Shown here piece by piece: positions 1 to 10,251 of a DNA stretch of 64,000 nt. The position numbers were made by a program, and so were the translations under genes. Where the stretch lies: assembly GCA_950022655.1 (NCBI GenBank), contig OX465591.1:47945048-48009047 (forward strand), read 5' to 3'. This stretch comes from Alentia gelatinosa. Its lineage: Eukaryota > Annelida > Polychaeta > Phyllodocida > Polynoidae. Under the pieces are notes generated by a model. That model was not told the DNA's origin. It was given only the letters and a program-made list of their open reading frames with translations, and did no database searches. Every line of letters starts with the position of its first letter. Within the stretch, counting starts at the first letter, position 1.

Positions 1-230
1 GGAGCCCAAAAAGCGGGTTTGAAGTGTGGAAGGGACTGCACAAGACAGGGTAGAATGGGGTGTAAGAGAATAGTGGAAGTGTGGAAGGGAGGGTAGGATA
101 GAAGGGAGGGGTGGAGGGAGTGTATAAGAAAGGATAGAATGGAGTTTAACAGAATAGTGAACGGTGGAAGTTTCATGTCTTGAAAGTCACAAAGTCACAT
201 CGCATAGAAAGTCTTGAACACAATTTCATA
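1..230. repeat. Degenerate purine-rich repeat
   Basis: Purine-rich sequence in which variants of 'gtggaaggga' followed by 'gggtagaatgg' and 'agaatagtg' recur three times at irregular spacing of about 60 bp. It runs off the left edge, so its full extent is unknown. No coding signal is seen. Confidence 0.5.
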
Positions 231-352
231 GAGTAAAAAAACTTTTTCGGCTCGTCTCGCTTATGCCGTTCGCCCGTCAACTACTTTGAACACAATTAAT
301 AAATGAATAAAGACACAATTGACCAAACAAAGTTACAGCTTGTGAATTCAGT

Positions 353-402
353 TATATGTGGGTTTTTTTTAAAATTTGTTTGGGTAGTTTAACGTCCAAT
401 AA
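353..402 (-). mobile_element. SINE tail fragment ('GACGTTAAA' type)
   Basis: On the minus strand this reads 'TTGGACGTTAAACTACCC' followed by an AAAC-rich run. The same tail occurs on the plus strand near 28983-29035 and 31725-31770, and a related one ends the full SINE at 39.3-39.6 kb. I read it as the 3' tail of a truncated SINE. The surrounding 403-927 stretch shows no gene; an open frame at 356-811 has no recognisable domain. Confidence 0.5.
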
Positions 403-927
403 GTTCTATTATGTTATATGCGACAGTGCCACTGTATTCTACCCCAAACCTCTAACCGTACACCTCTCTACAACATCTTCCAGTCCAATCCGTGTCTCTA
501 ACACAAACTGTTTTTGTAACACAATAATGTTTGGCGTCCATGTCACACACCCCTCACAGTCCCATCACTCAGGCATGAACATTAACCCTTTCAGACCTGG
601 AGACATTCCACTGGCGGATCCTGAAGATGCCTCCTCACATTCTGGACATTCTAGAAAATGCTGGTTTCGAGGTGAAATAATTTATTTCATTTCTCTTTTT
701 TCTTTCAGGATATACATATGTATATTTATCCTGACGTTCTGGGCATTCTTAAAAATTGCTATTTTTGAGGAGAATTTTTTTCCAGGATTTATAGAAAAGG
801 AAATTATTTAATTAACCATGGGGTAGAATACTGTAGCCAAGACAATCCTGTGCTATGAGAATTTTGTGCTATTTGCATACAATACTATATGTGCACACAA
901 TATATGTATATTTTGACTATACATTTA

Positions 928-1142
928 GTAGAATATCCTACCCCGTCTATGCTTTTATATTACTAAAAGATGAATATTGAGTCAAGGACCAACAGAACTT
1001 TTTTTCATAGTAGCTGACATCCTGCTCTCTGATTGGTCAATATTGTTATTACTCTAGTGGCATAAAAAACACTTTTCTCGGCTTGCCACATAAAATTTCC
1101 CTATGTTAAGTCTATGGCGGTTTTTTATTAGGGGTTGGATAA
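928..1142 (+). mobile_element. MITE with TATCCTACCCC-type termini, copy 1
   Basis: The element begins with 'ATCCTACCCCGTCTATG' and ends with 'TTAGGGGTTGGATAA', an inverted match to its start. The interior ('gctgacatcctgctctctga' and neighbouring bases) is nearly identical to copies at 22106-22320 (opposite orientation) and 58583-58795. It is about 215 bp and non-coding. A TIR MITE is the simplest reading; the superfamily is not assigned. Confidence 0.7.
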
Positions 1143-1690
1143 AGTCATATATACATGTATACAGAGGCGGGCTTCAAGCGTGCTACTTCAACATCATGCT
1201 TCGGACAGGTGCATGACGCGCCTACCAGGGTAGAGGTCTGACCAAGAACAGAGCAGTCTGCATCAATGTCCTGGGGCTATACAAGGCCTAAACCAGATTG
1301 CTCTATTCACCTATATATCATTCTTGTATATACAGATGGGAGGGGTCGGTATATACAGTTACTGGTCAGTCATTGGCTTACTAACTGACCAATCAGAATC
1401 CAGTACTAACTGACCAATGACAACCTGGGGCCACGCTTCAGTCCAGTGACCATACTGACCACTATTCAGCCCACCCCCCCTACCGGGCCATGGGCGCATC
1501 TATAAGTAATGAGAATTCATGGTACATGATATCTATACTATTGTCCATGTATTTATTTGATGACTACAAAATATACACATAGAATGGGTAAGACAAGGAG
1601 GGTAGTCGGCACGGAGGGAGAATGCGGCCGCGGGTTGCATTCGACGCCAACATCTACGTCGGCGATCCAGTGTGCTCATAGGGTTCATTG
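1143..1690. other. No gene seen
   Basis: Ordinary AT/GC-balanced sequence. It contains a local direct repeat of 'ctaactgaccaat' near 1380-1415. I see no coding frame, RNA gene or clear transposon end. Confidence 0.4.
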
Positions 1691-1694
1691 GTTG

Positions 1695-2118
1695 GTTGGT
1701 TGGTTTGATTTAACGTCCAGTTAATCATTGCAGGTTCTCACCAGACTTTCTCAAGGTTGTTTTACACCACTAGGGTGGTGATCGAATCTATGAAATGAAT
1801 TTAGGTAGAAACCTCACCCCTACACATTTACCGAGGTGAGAGTTCTTTTACTTCCCACACCACAAAGACATGGTATGAGAAGGTTTGGCCTTTGATATAG
1901 CAGTAAATCTACCACTGCTGGGGATGAAGGAGAAAGGTGGCTGCACACCACACCACATAGACATGGTATGAGAAGGATTGGCCTTTGATATAGCAGTAAA
2001 CCTACCACTGCTGGGGGTGAAGGAGAAAAGTGGCTGCAGTGGGACTTGAATCAACATAGTCTAACAACCTTGATATTACAAGTCCAGTGCTCTTTACCAC
2101 TGAGCTAACTCCCCACCC
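1695..2118 (-). mobile_element. tRNA-derived SINE family A, copy with two internal units
   Basis: Read on the minus strand, the element starts with a tRNA-like head: 'TTAGCTCAGTGGTAAAG' fits box A and 'GATTCAAGTCCCA' fits box B. A body and a tail 'TTAACTGGACGTTAAATC' with a CAAC-rich end follow. Compared with the copy at 39283-39602, a segment of about 90 bp ('cactgcagccac' to 'gtctatgtggtgtg') is present twice. Short open frames here are repeat shadows. Confidence 0.85.
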
Positions 2119-2404
2119 CGGTCGCTTTTGTTACATGCAAGCATATCTGGTCTGCACCACGAGGAGGCGAGGCGACCAAGAGGGCGGACACATTGTGAGC
2201 TGATAGGGAACACCACGCAGTGAGGTATGTTATTATAACGTACTAATCACCACACAACACCGCCCATCTCCACGTTACACGCTCATCACTATATCTCATC
2301 TTCATCATGATAACAATGCAGCTATAATGTACGGTAAAATGATGATAATAATCTTCAACGGGCATCTAAGAACATTCAGCAAACCAAGTATTGCGCTTCT
2401 TGCT

Positions 2405-2636
2405 TTTTTTGGGTAATTTTTATTAGGGAATATTGTGTGTAAAATCAACGAATTCGGCTATACAGCCGTTCTTCCACTCGGGCCCTTGCCTCTACTCCTC
2501 ATTCTAATGGCGGGTGTTAAACCGAATGGGCAGTGGGTACCATTTATGTGTAAGTCTTTGGTATGACCCGACCGGGGTTTGAACCCACGACCTCCCATGC
2601 TCGAGGCGAACACCCCTACCACTTGGCCACCGAGAT
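2405..2636 (-). mobile_element. tRNA-derived SINE family B, copy 1
   Basis: Minus-strand reading begins 'CTCGGTGGCCAAGTGGTAG' (box A-like) and has 'GGTTCAAACCCCGG' (box B). The body runs through 'CATACCAAAGACTTAC' to a tail containing 'ATATTCCCTAATAAAAATT'. Homologous copies lie at 6963-7200 (plus) and 40091-40307 (minus). The head resembles a serine- or leucine-type tRNA, but it is a SINE promoter and not a tRNA gene. Confidence 0.8.
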
Positions 2637-2639
2637 GGT

Positions 2640-3185
2640 TACGCGCTAGGGGAGGTATCCACCCCTCATGTCCTGTTGAGGCTCGGGATATACCGATCTA
2701 CATTCAGGAACTACTGACGGACTTTTGGCACTGCTGACCCAAAATAGGTCAATGGAAACGGCCCAGCTCGTGAAATGACCCACGACTTTTTCTGCTTAGA
2801 TCATGCAATGTGGTACCACCCACCACTGAGTGAAAGCTTGGTCACTGACTGAAATCTACTTCCCTCACCCACATTTCGATACTGACACACAATTGGCGAA
2901 ACCACTAACGGACTTTCTGGGTAACCCAAAAAGTCTCCGCCGTTTTCGACGGCCGATGGAAACTGGCCTATAACGCGCCAGGACGACTGGCCGTCCTGCC
3001 ATCTAGACAGACCACCCACGGATATCACCGGAGACAAAGACAGCTCCCAAATAACTGCTCAGGAGACTCAACAAGCCAGAGCTAAGCCAGCCAGGTGTTC
3101 TGGAGGATATGATCCCAATTCAGAATTCAGGTTTCGATTTGGAAAACGTGGCTATGGCACTTCTGTGTTCAACCGATGCTAAAAG
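2640..3185. other. No gene seen
   Basis: A minus-strand open frame of 78 codons (2801-3037) is present without recognisable motif, flanking splice signals or a repeat explanation. I do not call it. Near 3130-3178 the sequence 'ggaaaacgtggctatggcac' matches a dispersed repeat also seen near 29519, 41731 and 53880. Confidence 0.35.
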
Positions 3186-3189
3186 AACA

Positions 3190-3191
3190 TC

Positions 3192-3261
<70 letters not shown>
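3190..3261 (+). repeat. (CAA)n microsatellite
   Basis: About 24 tandem CAA triplets, directly after the dispersed 'aacgtggct...cgatgc' repeat. The position suggests the microsatellite is the simple tail of that element. Open frames of poly-threonine across it are artefacts. Confidence 0.95.
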
Positions 3262-3262
<1 letters not shown>

Positions 3263-3463
3263 AAAAACCACCAGAATTCAGGTTTCAGATTTTGTTGTTG
3301 TTGTTGTCACTGTGAATTCAGTTGTTGACACTGTGATGTCACGACTGTCAGTGCACTATGGTTACTGTGGTTAGTACCAATTCTCAAAACTCACTCCAGG
3401 TAGCACGGCTGAAGGAGGACTTCGCCTTGTCTTGTATTAAAAAAAAAAAAATAAAAAAAAAAA

Positions 3464-3500
3464 AATAATAATAGTAATAATAATAATAATAATAATAATC

Positions 3501-3562
<62 letters not shown>

Positions 3563-3593
3563 CAATCACTCGGTCAGATTTCACTCAGTGACC

Positions 3594-3674
<81 letters not shown>
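3464..3674 (+). repeat. Two (AAT)n microsatellite blocks
   Basis: AAT/ATA triplets fill 3464-3561 and 3594-3674, separated by 32 bp of unique sequence. An A-rich run (3440-3463) precedes them, and C-runs lie at about 3737-3746 and 3778-3796. Frames of poly-tyrosine, poly-asparagine and poly-isoleucine are low-complexity artefacts. Confidence 0.95.
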
Positions 3675-3676
<2 letters not shown>

Positions 3677-4042
3677 TACAAATTGTATTGAGGTTTTGGA
3701 TTATAGAGGACAGATCCCTGATATTCCGAGAACACCCCCCCCCCCACACCTCCACACACACACAGACAGACCTGACCACCCCCCCCCCCCCCCCCCGCCT
3801 GCCGCCCGGTACTGACCCACATGCCTCGTTCCCTGCACTCTGACTCACTCCCTCACTGCATGCTCCACGAGTAACTCACAGACTGAGTCTGGAGGACGGC
3901 TAGACCTGCCCAAGTCTTATATCATGGACACCATTAAGAAATAAAACTAATTTACAATGTGCAGACTTTCGTCAAAGTCTGACAAGCCCAGGGATTACCT
4001 GTATCCCGACAAAGAGGGGTGGGGTAGGTGAAGCGGTAGAAG

Positions 4043-6964
4043 AATGGGATCGGTGACTATAGGCATGTCGGTGTCTGTTGAGATTTAGTATAAACTCAGA
4101 ACCTTGCCACAATCGGTCAGATCGGTGACTATCGGCATGTCGGTGTCGTATAAGATTTAGTATAAACTCAGAACCTTGCCACAATCGGTCAGATCGGTGA
4201 CTATCGGCATGTTGGTGTCATATAAGATTTAGTATAAACTCAGAACCTTGCCACAATCAGTCAGATCGGTGACTATCGGCATGTCGGTGTCGTATAAGAT
4301 TTAGTATAAACTCAGAACCTTATCACAATCGGTCATATTGGTGACTATCGGCATGTCGGTGTCTGTTGAGATTTAGTATAAACTCAGAACCTTGCCACAA
4401 TCGGTCATATTGGTAACTATCGGCATGTCGGTGTCGTATAAGATTTAGTATAAACTCAGAACCTTGTCACAATCGGTCAGATCGGTGACTATCGGCATGT
4501 CGGTGTCGTATAAGATTTAGTATAAACTCAGAACCTTGCCACAATCGGTCAGATCGGTGACTATCGGCATGTTGGTGTCGTATAAGATTTAGTATAAACT
4601 CAGAACCTTGCCACAATCAGTCAGATCGGTGACTATCGGCATGTCGGTGTCGTATAAGATTTAGTATAAACTCAGAACCTTATCACAATCGGTCATATTG
4701 GTGACTATCGGCATGTCGGTGTCTGTTGAGATTTAGTATAAACTCAGAACCTTGCCACAATCAGTCAGATCGGTGACTATCGGCATGTCAGTGTTTGTGA
4801 GATTTAGTATAAACTCAGAACCTGGCCACAATCGGTCAGATCGGTGACTATCGGCATGTCGGTGTCTTATAAGATTTAGTATAAACTCAGAACCTTGCCA
4901 CAATCGGTCATATTGGTAACTATCGGCATGTCGGTGTCGTATAAGATTTAGTATAAACTCAGAACCTTGCCACAATCGGCCAGATCGGTGACTATCGGCA
5001 TGTCGGTCTCGTATAAGATTTAGTATAAACTCAGAACCTTGCCACAATCAGTCAGATCGGTGACTATCGGCATGTCGGTGTCTGTTGAGATTTAGTATAA
5101 ACTCAGAACCTTGCCACAATCAGTCAGATCGGTGACTATCGGCATGTCAGTGTTTGTTGAGATTTAGTATAAACTCAGAACCTTGCCACAATCGGCCAGA
5201 TCGGTGACTATCGGCATGTCGGTCTCGTATAAGATTTAGTATAAACTCAGAACCTTGCCACAATCGGTCAGATCGGTGACTATCGGCATGTCGGTGTCGT
5301 ATAAGATTTAGTATAAACTCAGAACCTTGCCACAATCAGTCAGATCGGTGACTATCGGCATGTCGGTGTCGTATAACATTTAGTATAAACTCAAAACCTT
5401 GCCACAATCGGTCAGATCGGTGACTATCGGCATGTCGGTGTCTTAAAAGATTTAGTATAAACTCAGAACCTTGCCACAATCGGCCAGATCGGTGACTATC
5501 GGCATGTCGGTGTCTGTTGAGATTTAGTATAAACTCAGTACCTTGCCACAATCGGTCATATTGGTGACTATCGGCATGTCGGTGTCTGTTGAGATTTAGT
5601 ATAAACTCAGAACCTTGCCACAATCAGTCAGATCGGTGACTATCGGCATGTCGGTGTTTGTTGAGATTTAGTATAAACTCAGTACCTTGCCACAATCGGT
5701 CAGATCGGTGACTATCGGCATGTCGGTGTCGTATAAGATTTGGTATAAACTCAGAACCTTGCCACAATTGGCCAGATCGGTGACTATCGGCATGTCGGTG
5801 TCGTATAAGATTTAGTACAAACTCAGAACCTTGCCACAATCAGTCAGATCGGTGACTATCGACATGTCGGTGTCTTAAAAGATTTAGTATAAACTCAGAA
5901 CCTTGCCACAATCGGTCATATTGGTAACTATCGGCATGTCGGTGTCGTATAAGATTTAGTATAAACTCAGAACCTTATCACAATCGGTCAGATCGGTGAC
6001 TATCTGCATGTCGGTCTCGTATAAGATTTAGTATAAACTCAGAACCTTGCCACAATCGGTCAGATCGGTGACTATCGGCATGTCGGTGTCGTATAAGATT
6101 TAGTATAAACTCAGAACCTTGCCACAATCAGTCAGATCGGTGACTATCGGCATGTCGGTGTCGTATAACATTTAGTATAAACTCAGAACCTTGCCACAAT
6201 CGGTCAGATCGGTGACTATCGGCATGTCGGTGTCTTAAAAGATTTAGTATAAACTCAGAACCTTATCACAATCGGTCAGATCGGTGACTATCTGCATGTC
6301 GGTGTCGTATAAGATTTAGTATAAACTCAGAACCTTGCCACAATCAGTCAGATCGGTGACTATCGGCATGTCGGTGTCGTATAACATTTAGTGTAAACTC
6401 AGAACCTTGCCACAATCGGTCAGATCGGTGACTATCGGCATGTCGGTGTCTTAAAAGATTTAGTATAAACTCAGAACCTTGCCACAATCGGCCAGATCGG
6501 TGACTATCGGCATGTCGGTGTCTGTTGAGATTTAGTATAAACTCAGTACCTTGCCACAATCAGTCATATTGGTGACTATCGGCATGTCGGTGTCTGTTGA
6601 GATTTAGTATAAACTCAGAACCTTGCCACAATCAGTCAGATCGGTGACTATCGGCATGTCGGTGTTTGTTGAGATTTAGTATAAACTCAGTACCTTGCCA
6701 CAATCGGTCAGATCGGTGACTATCGGCATGTCGGTGTCGTATAAGATTTGGTATAAACTCAGAACCTTGCCACAATCGGCCAGATCGGTGACTATCGGCA
6801 TGTCGGTGTCGTATAAGATTTAGTACAAACTCAGAACCTTGTCACAATCAGTCAGATCGGTGACTATCGACATGTCGGTGTCTTAAAAGATTTAGTATAA
6901 ACTCAGAACCTTGCCACAATCAGTCAGATCGGTGACTATTGGCATGTCGGTGTCTTATAAGATT
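4043..6964. repeat. 72-bp satellite array, about 40 copies
   Basis: The unit contains 'gatcggtgactatcggcatg' and 'tagtataaactcagaacc' and recurs every 72 bp. Because 72 is a multiple of three, the minus strand carries stop-free blocks encoding a 24-residue repeat with 'MWQGSEFILNL'; these are shadows with no independent coding support. Diagnostic variants such as 'gtataacattt', 'gtcttaaaag' and 'gacatgtc' recur in the same order 1008 bp (14 units) apart. That shows a higher-order duplication covering about 5371-5880 and 6379-6890. Confidence 0.95.
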
Positions 6965-7200
6965 GTTACGACCATGCACAAGACTAAGTGGTACGGGTGT
7001 TTGCCTCCTAAGCATGGGATATCAGGAGTTCAAATCCCGGTCGGGTCATACCAAAGACTTACATAAAAATGGTACCCGCTGCTCATTCGGATCAGAATGA
7101 GGAGTAGGGGCTAGGGCCCGAATGGGAGAACGGCTGTATCGCCGGATTCGGTGATTGTACACACAATATTCCCTTAATAAAATTGCTTTAAAAAAAAAGT
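6963..7200 (+). mobile_element. tRNA-derived SINE family B, copy 2
   Basis: Begins in the last satellite unit with a degraded box A ('gactaagtggtacgggtg') and a box B-like 'gagttcaaatcccgg'. It then continues through 'cataccaaagacttac' to 'acaatattcccttaataaaa' and an A-run. It is homologous to the copies at 2405-2636 and 40091-40307. Its 5' end replaces part of the satellite unit, so it appears to have inserted into the array edge. Confidence 0.8.
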
Positions 7201-7448
7201 ATAAATTGAGAAGCTTGTGACCATCAGTCCGAGTTGGTTCACTGACTATCGGCACATCGGTGTTTTATCAGCTGAAATCAGTGAGTGGTGCATGATGGGT
7301 AATCACCGATACACAGTTGTGTTGGAACCTGCCACCTGAGGATTAGCACTGATTGGCCTGCTGTTTGTTTGACAGTGTCGTGGTTGGGGGTGGGGGGGGG
7401 GGGGGAGGAGGAGGAGGGAGGGGGGTGCTGCGACGAGGCAGTACTGGG

Positions 7449-8985
7449 GCCCGTTTAATAAACCAGGCACGTTCATGAAGAACCCTTTCTGTACCTCATA
7501 AACGGATTATCATTCAATGATATTAAAGTCTGTTCGCTAAGGTAGTATTAGCCGTCCCTTTTCTGTACCTGGTACGAGGGCTATGGTTTAATGATATTCA
7601 ATCTGTTCGCTAAGGTAGTATTAGCCGTCCCTTTTCTGTACCTCGTACGAGGGCTATGGTTTAATGATATTAAAGTCTGTTCGCTAAGGTAGTATTAGCC
7701 GTCCCTTTTCTGTACCTCGTACGAGGGCTATGGTTTAATGATATTAAAGTCTGATCGCTAAGGTAGTATTAGCCCTCCCTTTTCTGTACCTCGTACGAGG
7801 GCTATGGTTTCATGATATTTAAGTCTGTCCGCTAAGGTAGTATTAGCCGTCCCTTTTCTGTACCTCGTACGAGGGCTATGGTTTAATGATATTCAATCTG
7901 TTCGCTAAGGTAGTATTAGCCGTCCCTTTTCTGTACCTCGTACGAGGGCTATGGTTTAATGATATTCAATCTGTTCGCTAAGGTAGTATTAGCCCTCCCT
8001 TTTCTGTACCTCGTACGAGGGCTATGGTTTCATGATATCTAAGTCTGATCGCTAAGGTAGTATTAGCCCTCCCTTTTCTGTACCTGGTACGAGGGCTATG
8101 GTTTCATGATATTTAAGTCTGTCCGCTAAGGTAGTATTAGCCGTCCCTTTTCTGTACCTCGTACGAGGGCTATGGTTTAATGATATTAAAGTCTGTTCGC
8201 TAAGGTAGTATTAGCCCTCCCTTTTCTGTACCTCGTACGAGGGCTATGGTTTCATGATATTTAAGTCTGTCTGCTAAGGTAGTATTAGCCGTCCCTTTTC
8301 TGTACCTCGTACGAGGGCTATTGTTTAATGATATTCAATCTGTTCGCTAAGGCAGTATTAGCCGTCCCTTTTCTGTACCTCGTACGAGGGCTATGGTTTA
8401 ATGATATTAAAGTCTGTTCGCTAAGGTAGTATTAGCCCTCCCTTTTCTGTACCTCGTACGAGGGCTATGGTTTCATGATATTTAAGTCTGTCCGCTAAGG
8501 TAGTATTAGCCGTCCCTTTTCTGTACCTCGTACGAGGGCTATTGTTTAATGATATTCAAGTCTGTTCGCTAAGGTAGTATTAGCCCTCCCTTTTCTGTAC
8601 CTCGTACGAGGGCTATTGTTTAATGATATTTAAGTCTGTCCGCTAAGGTAGTATTAGCCGTCCCTTTTCTGTACCTCGTACGAGGGCTATGGTTTCATGA
8701 TATCTAAGTCTGATCGCTAAGGTAGTATTAGCCGTCCCTTTTCTGTACCTGGTACGAGGGCTATGGTTTCATGATATCTAAGTCTGATCGCTAAGGTAGT
8801 ATTAGCCGTCCCTTTTCTGTACCTCGTACGAGGGTTATGGTTTAATGATATTTAAGTCTGTTCGCTATTATCATTAGCTGTCCATAAGGTCGTTGAATAC
8901 AGTTGACCCACATCGTGCCTGGGTCTACATACATGGCATACAGAAAAGGGTCTATGTGTACAATCCTTGATTCTCTATACTCGTC
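7449..8985 (+). mobile_element. MITE family F copy with an internal 74-bp array
   Basis: The start 'gggcccgtttaataaaccag' and the end 'acagaaaagggtctatgtgt' match the short full copy at 19675-19873. Here the interior is expanded: the segment 'gctaaggtagtattagccgt' to 'aatgatattaaagtctgt' recurs every 73-74 bp, about 18 times (7537-8864). The flanking, unexpanded MITE sequence resumes at about 8865. The array therefore grew inside a transposon copy. Confidence 0.85.
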
Positions 8986-9128
8986 AGAGACAACACCTCC
9001 GTCGCTGTGGTCGTTTGCCCGGCGCTTGTTGATAAAAGATATCACCCCCGTGAAAAGGCACACCACTGAGACTAGGAGACCCTCATTATCAGCAAGAGGT
9101 ACGCCAGTCTCAGCAAAGTCCCCGAAAA
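8950..9128 (-). CDS. Possible exon fragment of a membrane protein
   Basis: The minus strand from about 9128 has an open frame reading GVPLADNEG, then a hydrophobic stretch LLVSVVCLFTGVISFI and a basic NKRR, then ANDHSDGGVVSDEY. A hydrophobic helix followed by basic residues looks like a transmembrane segment with a cytoplasmic tail. The 5' side is cut by a transposon-like element starting near 9140, and the 3' side runs into the MITE end. A similar peptide, GEISLINKRHRSHHEGVVTD, is encoded on the minus strand near 9945-10005. I do not recognise the family. It may be a gene relic or chance. Confidence 0.25.
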
Positions 9129-9137
9129 TTGTTTAAA

Positions 9138-9882
9138 ACGGGATTCACACGGTGGGATCCATGTACCTCACAAAGTGTTTGTCTGAGACAAATCCTGTTG
9201 AGATTTGGTACTGGAACACAATCTCCTCGTGTGAATGACAGGGTTCCAATTTGCTGAGACAACTTTTTTCCCTTGCAATTGTCGGCGACAATCACCCCTA
9301 ACAAGGAACAGAATCTCATGAGATTTTGACTTTAAACAGGTTTAAAATCTATAGGGACATTTTGGTGAGACAAATGGACCTGCTGCGACCATGTACCTGC
9401 CCTAGCCAATAGGAGGCCAGCAAGCATGATTACATATTTGTAACAACCTTCACATCAAGGGTAATTGAGTCCCAAGTTGAGTGGTCACTGTGATTATGTC
9501 TGAGATTATGTACCAGGTGTGTCCTCCCATGTGAATCAAATTCGCCATTTTTCCTTGAGACTGATAACAGTACTTAGTCACGAGAATTTTTTACCAAACG
9601 AGAATTGTCTGAGACTAGAGAAAATGTGTGAAGTACACCAGTCTCAGCTACATGAGTCTCTTCGTGTGAATCCCACTCCACAGGTTCAAAATTGCTAGAG
9701 ACTATGTACCTTGGCAGAGAAAATTGACGTCGACGATTTCCCCTGCTCCCCCTCAGTCTCAGGGAATTGAGACTTAGGGGTGTCACACGAGGAGACTATG
9801 TACCGGCAAATAATCTCAGGAAAATTGTCTCAGACAAACCCTGCAGAAGGTACATGAGTCTCTCCGTGTGAATCCCACTTTA
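9138..9882. mobile_element. TIR element of about 745 bp
   Basis: The ends are inverted copies: left 'gggattcacacgg' with 'atgtacct' inside, right 'ggtacatgagtctctccgtg' running into 'tgaatccc'. Subterminal copies of 'GTCTCAGACAA' and 'GAGACTATGTACC' recur in both orientations. No transposase frame is seen, so this is a non-autonomous element. It separates the two membrane-protein-like fragments at 8.95-9.13 and 9.94-10.0 kb. Confidence 0.65.
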
Positions 9883-9904
9883 ATAAGGGTTACATAAGAG
9901 GGTC

Positions 9905-9945
9905 TCCATGTACGATCCTAGATTATTAAACGGGCCCCCGGTATC
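9905..9945. mobile_element. MITE family F right terminus
   Basis: 'agggtctccatgtacgatcc' followed by 'tagattattaaacgggcccc' matches the right end of the family F MITE. It is a truncated copy next to the TIR element at 9138-9882. Confidence 0.6.
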
Positions 9946-9994
9946 GGTCAGTAACCACACCTTCGTGGTGTGATCGATGGCGCTTGTTGATCAA

Positions 9995-10050
9995 AGAGAT
10001 CTCCCCCCCCCCCTCCTCCCCCCGCCCTCCCCCGCCCTCCCCCGCTCACC
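9995..10050. repeat. C-rich low-complexity tract
   Basis: Runs of C interrupted by T and G ('cccgccctcccc' repeated). The complementary strand is G-rich and could form a G-quadruplex. Confidence 0.8.
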
Positions 10051-10251
10051 TTGACCACGACCCGCGCGTCCAAACTGCACCGCTAGAGCAACCTTCGTTT
10101 TGCCGTACAATAAACCGGAGCGGCGCAGTGTGCCGCGCGTCCACCCGGCGTCCGCGTGACGAGCAGCTGGCGTCCCCGTGACCTAGTTTCGGCTGGCGGT
10201 GTGTGTGACTGAGATTAGTGTTATTTACTGAGAGTGGTGTTATTACGGTGG

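Noticed and set aside
356..811. 151-codon plus-strand frame
   Set aside because: Overlaps a SINE tail in the opposite orientation, has low-complexity hydrophobic ends and no recognised motif.
4733..6559. Minus-strand frames with a 24-residue MWQGSEFILNL repeat
   Set aside because: They follow from a 72-bp satellite unit without stops. There is no start/stop consistency, splice context or non-repeat coding sequence.
4043..6964. CRISPR array
   Set aside because: Units are contiguous without unique spacers and the genome is eukaryotic; a tandem satellite explains it fully.
7537..8864. rRNA-like or structured RNA gene cluster
   Set aside because: The 74-bp units match the interior of a family F MITE and carry no rRNA or snRNA signature.
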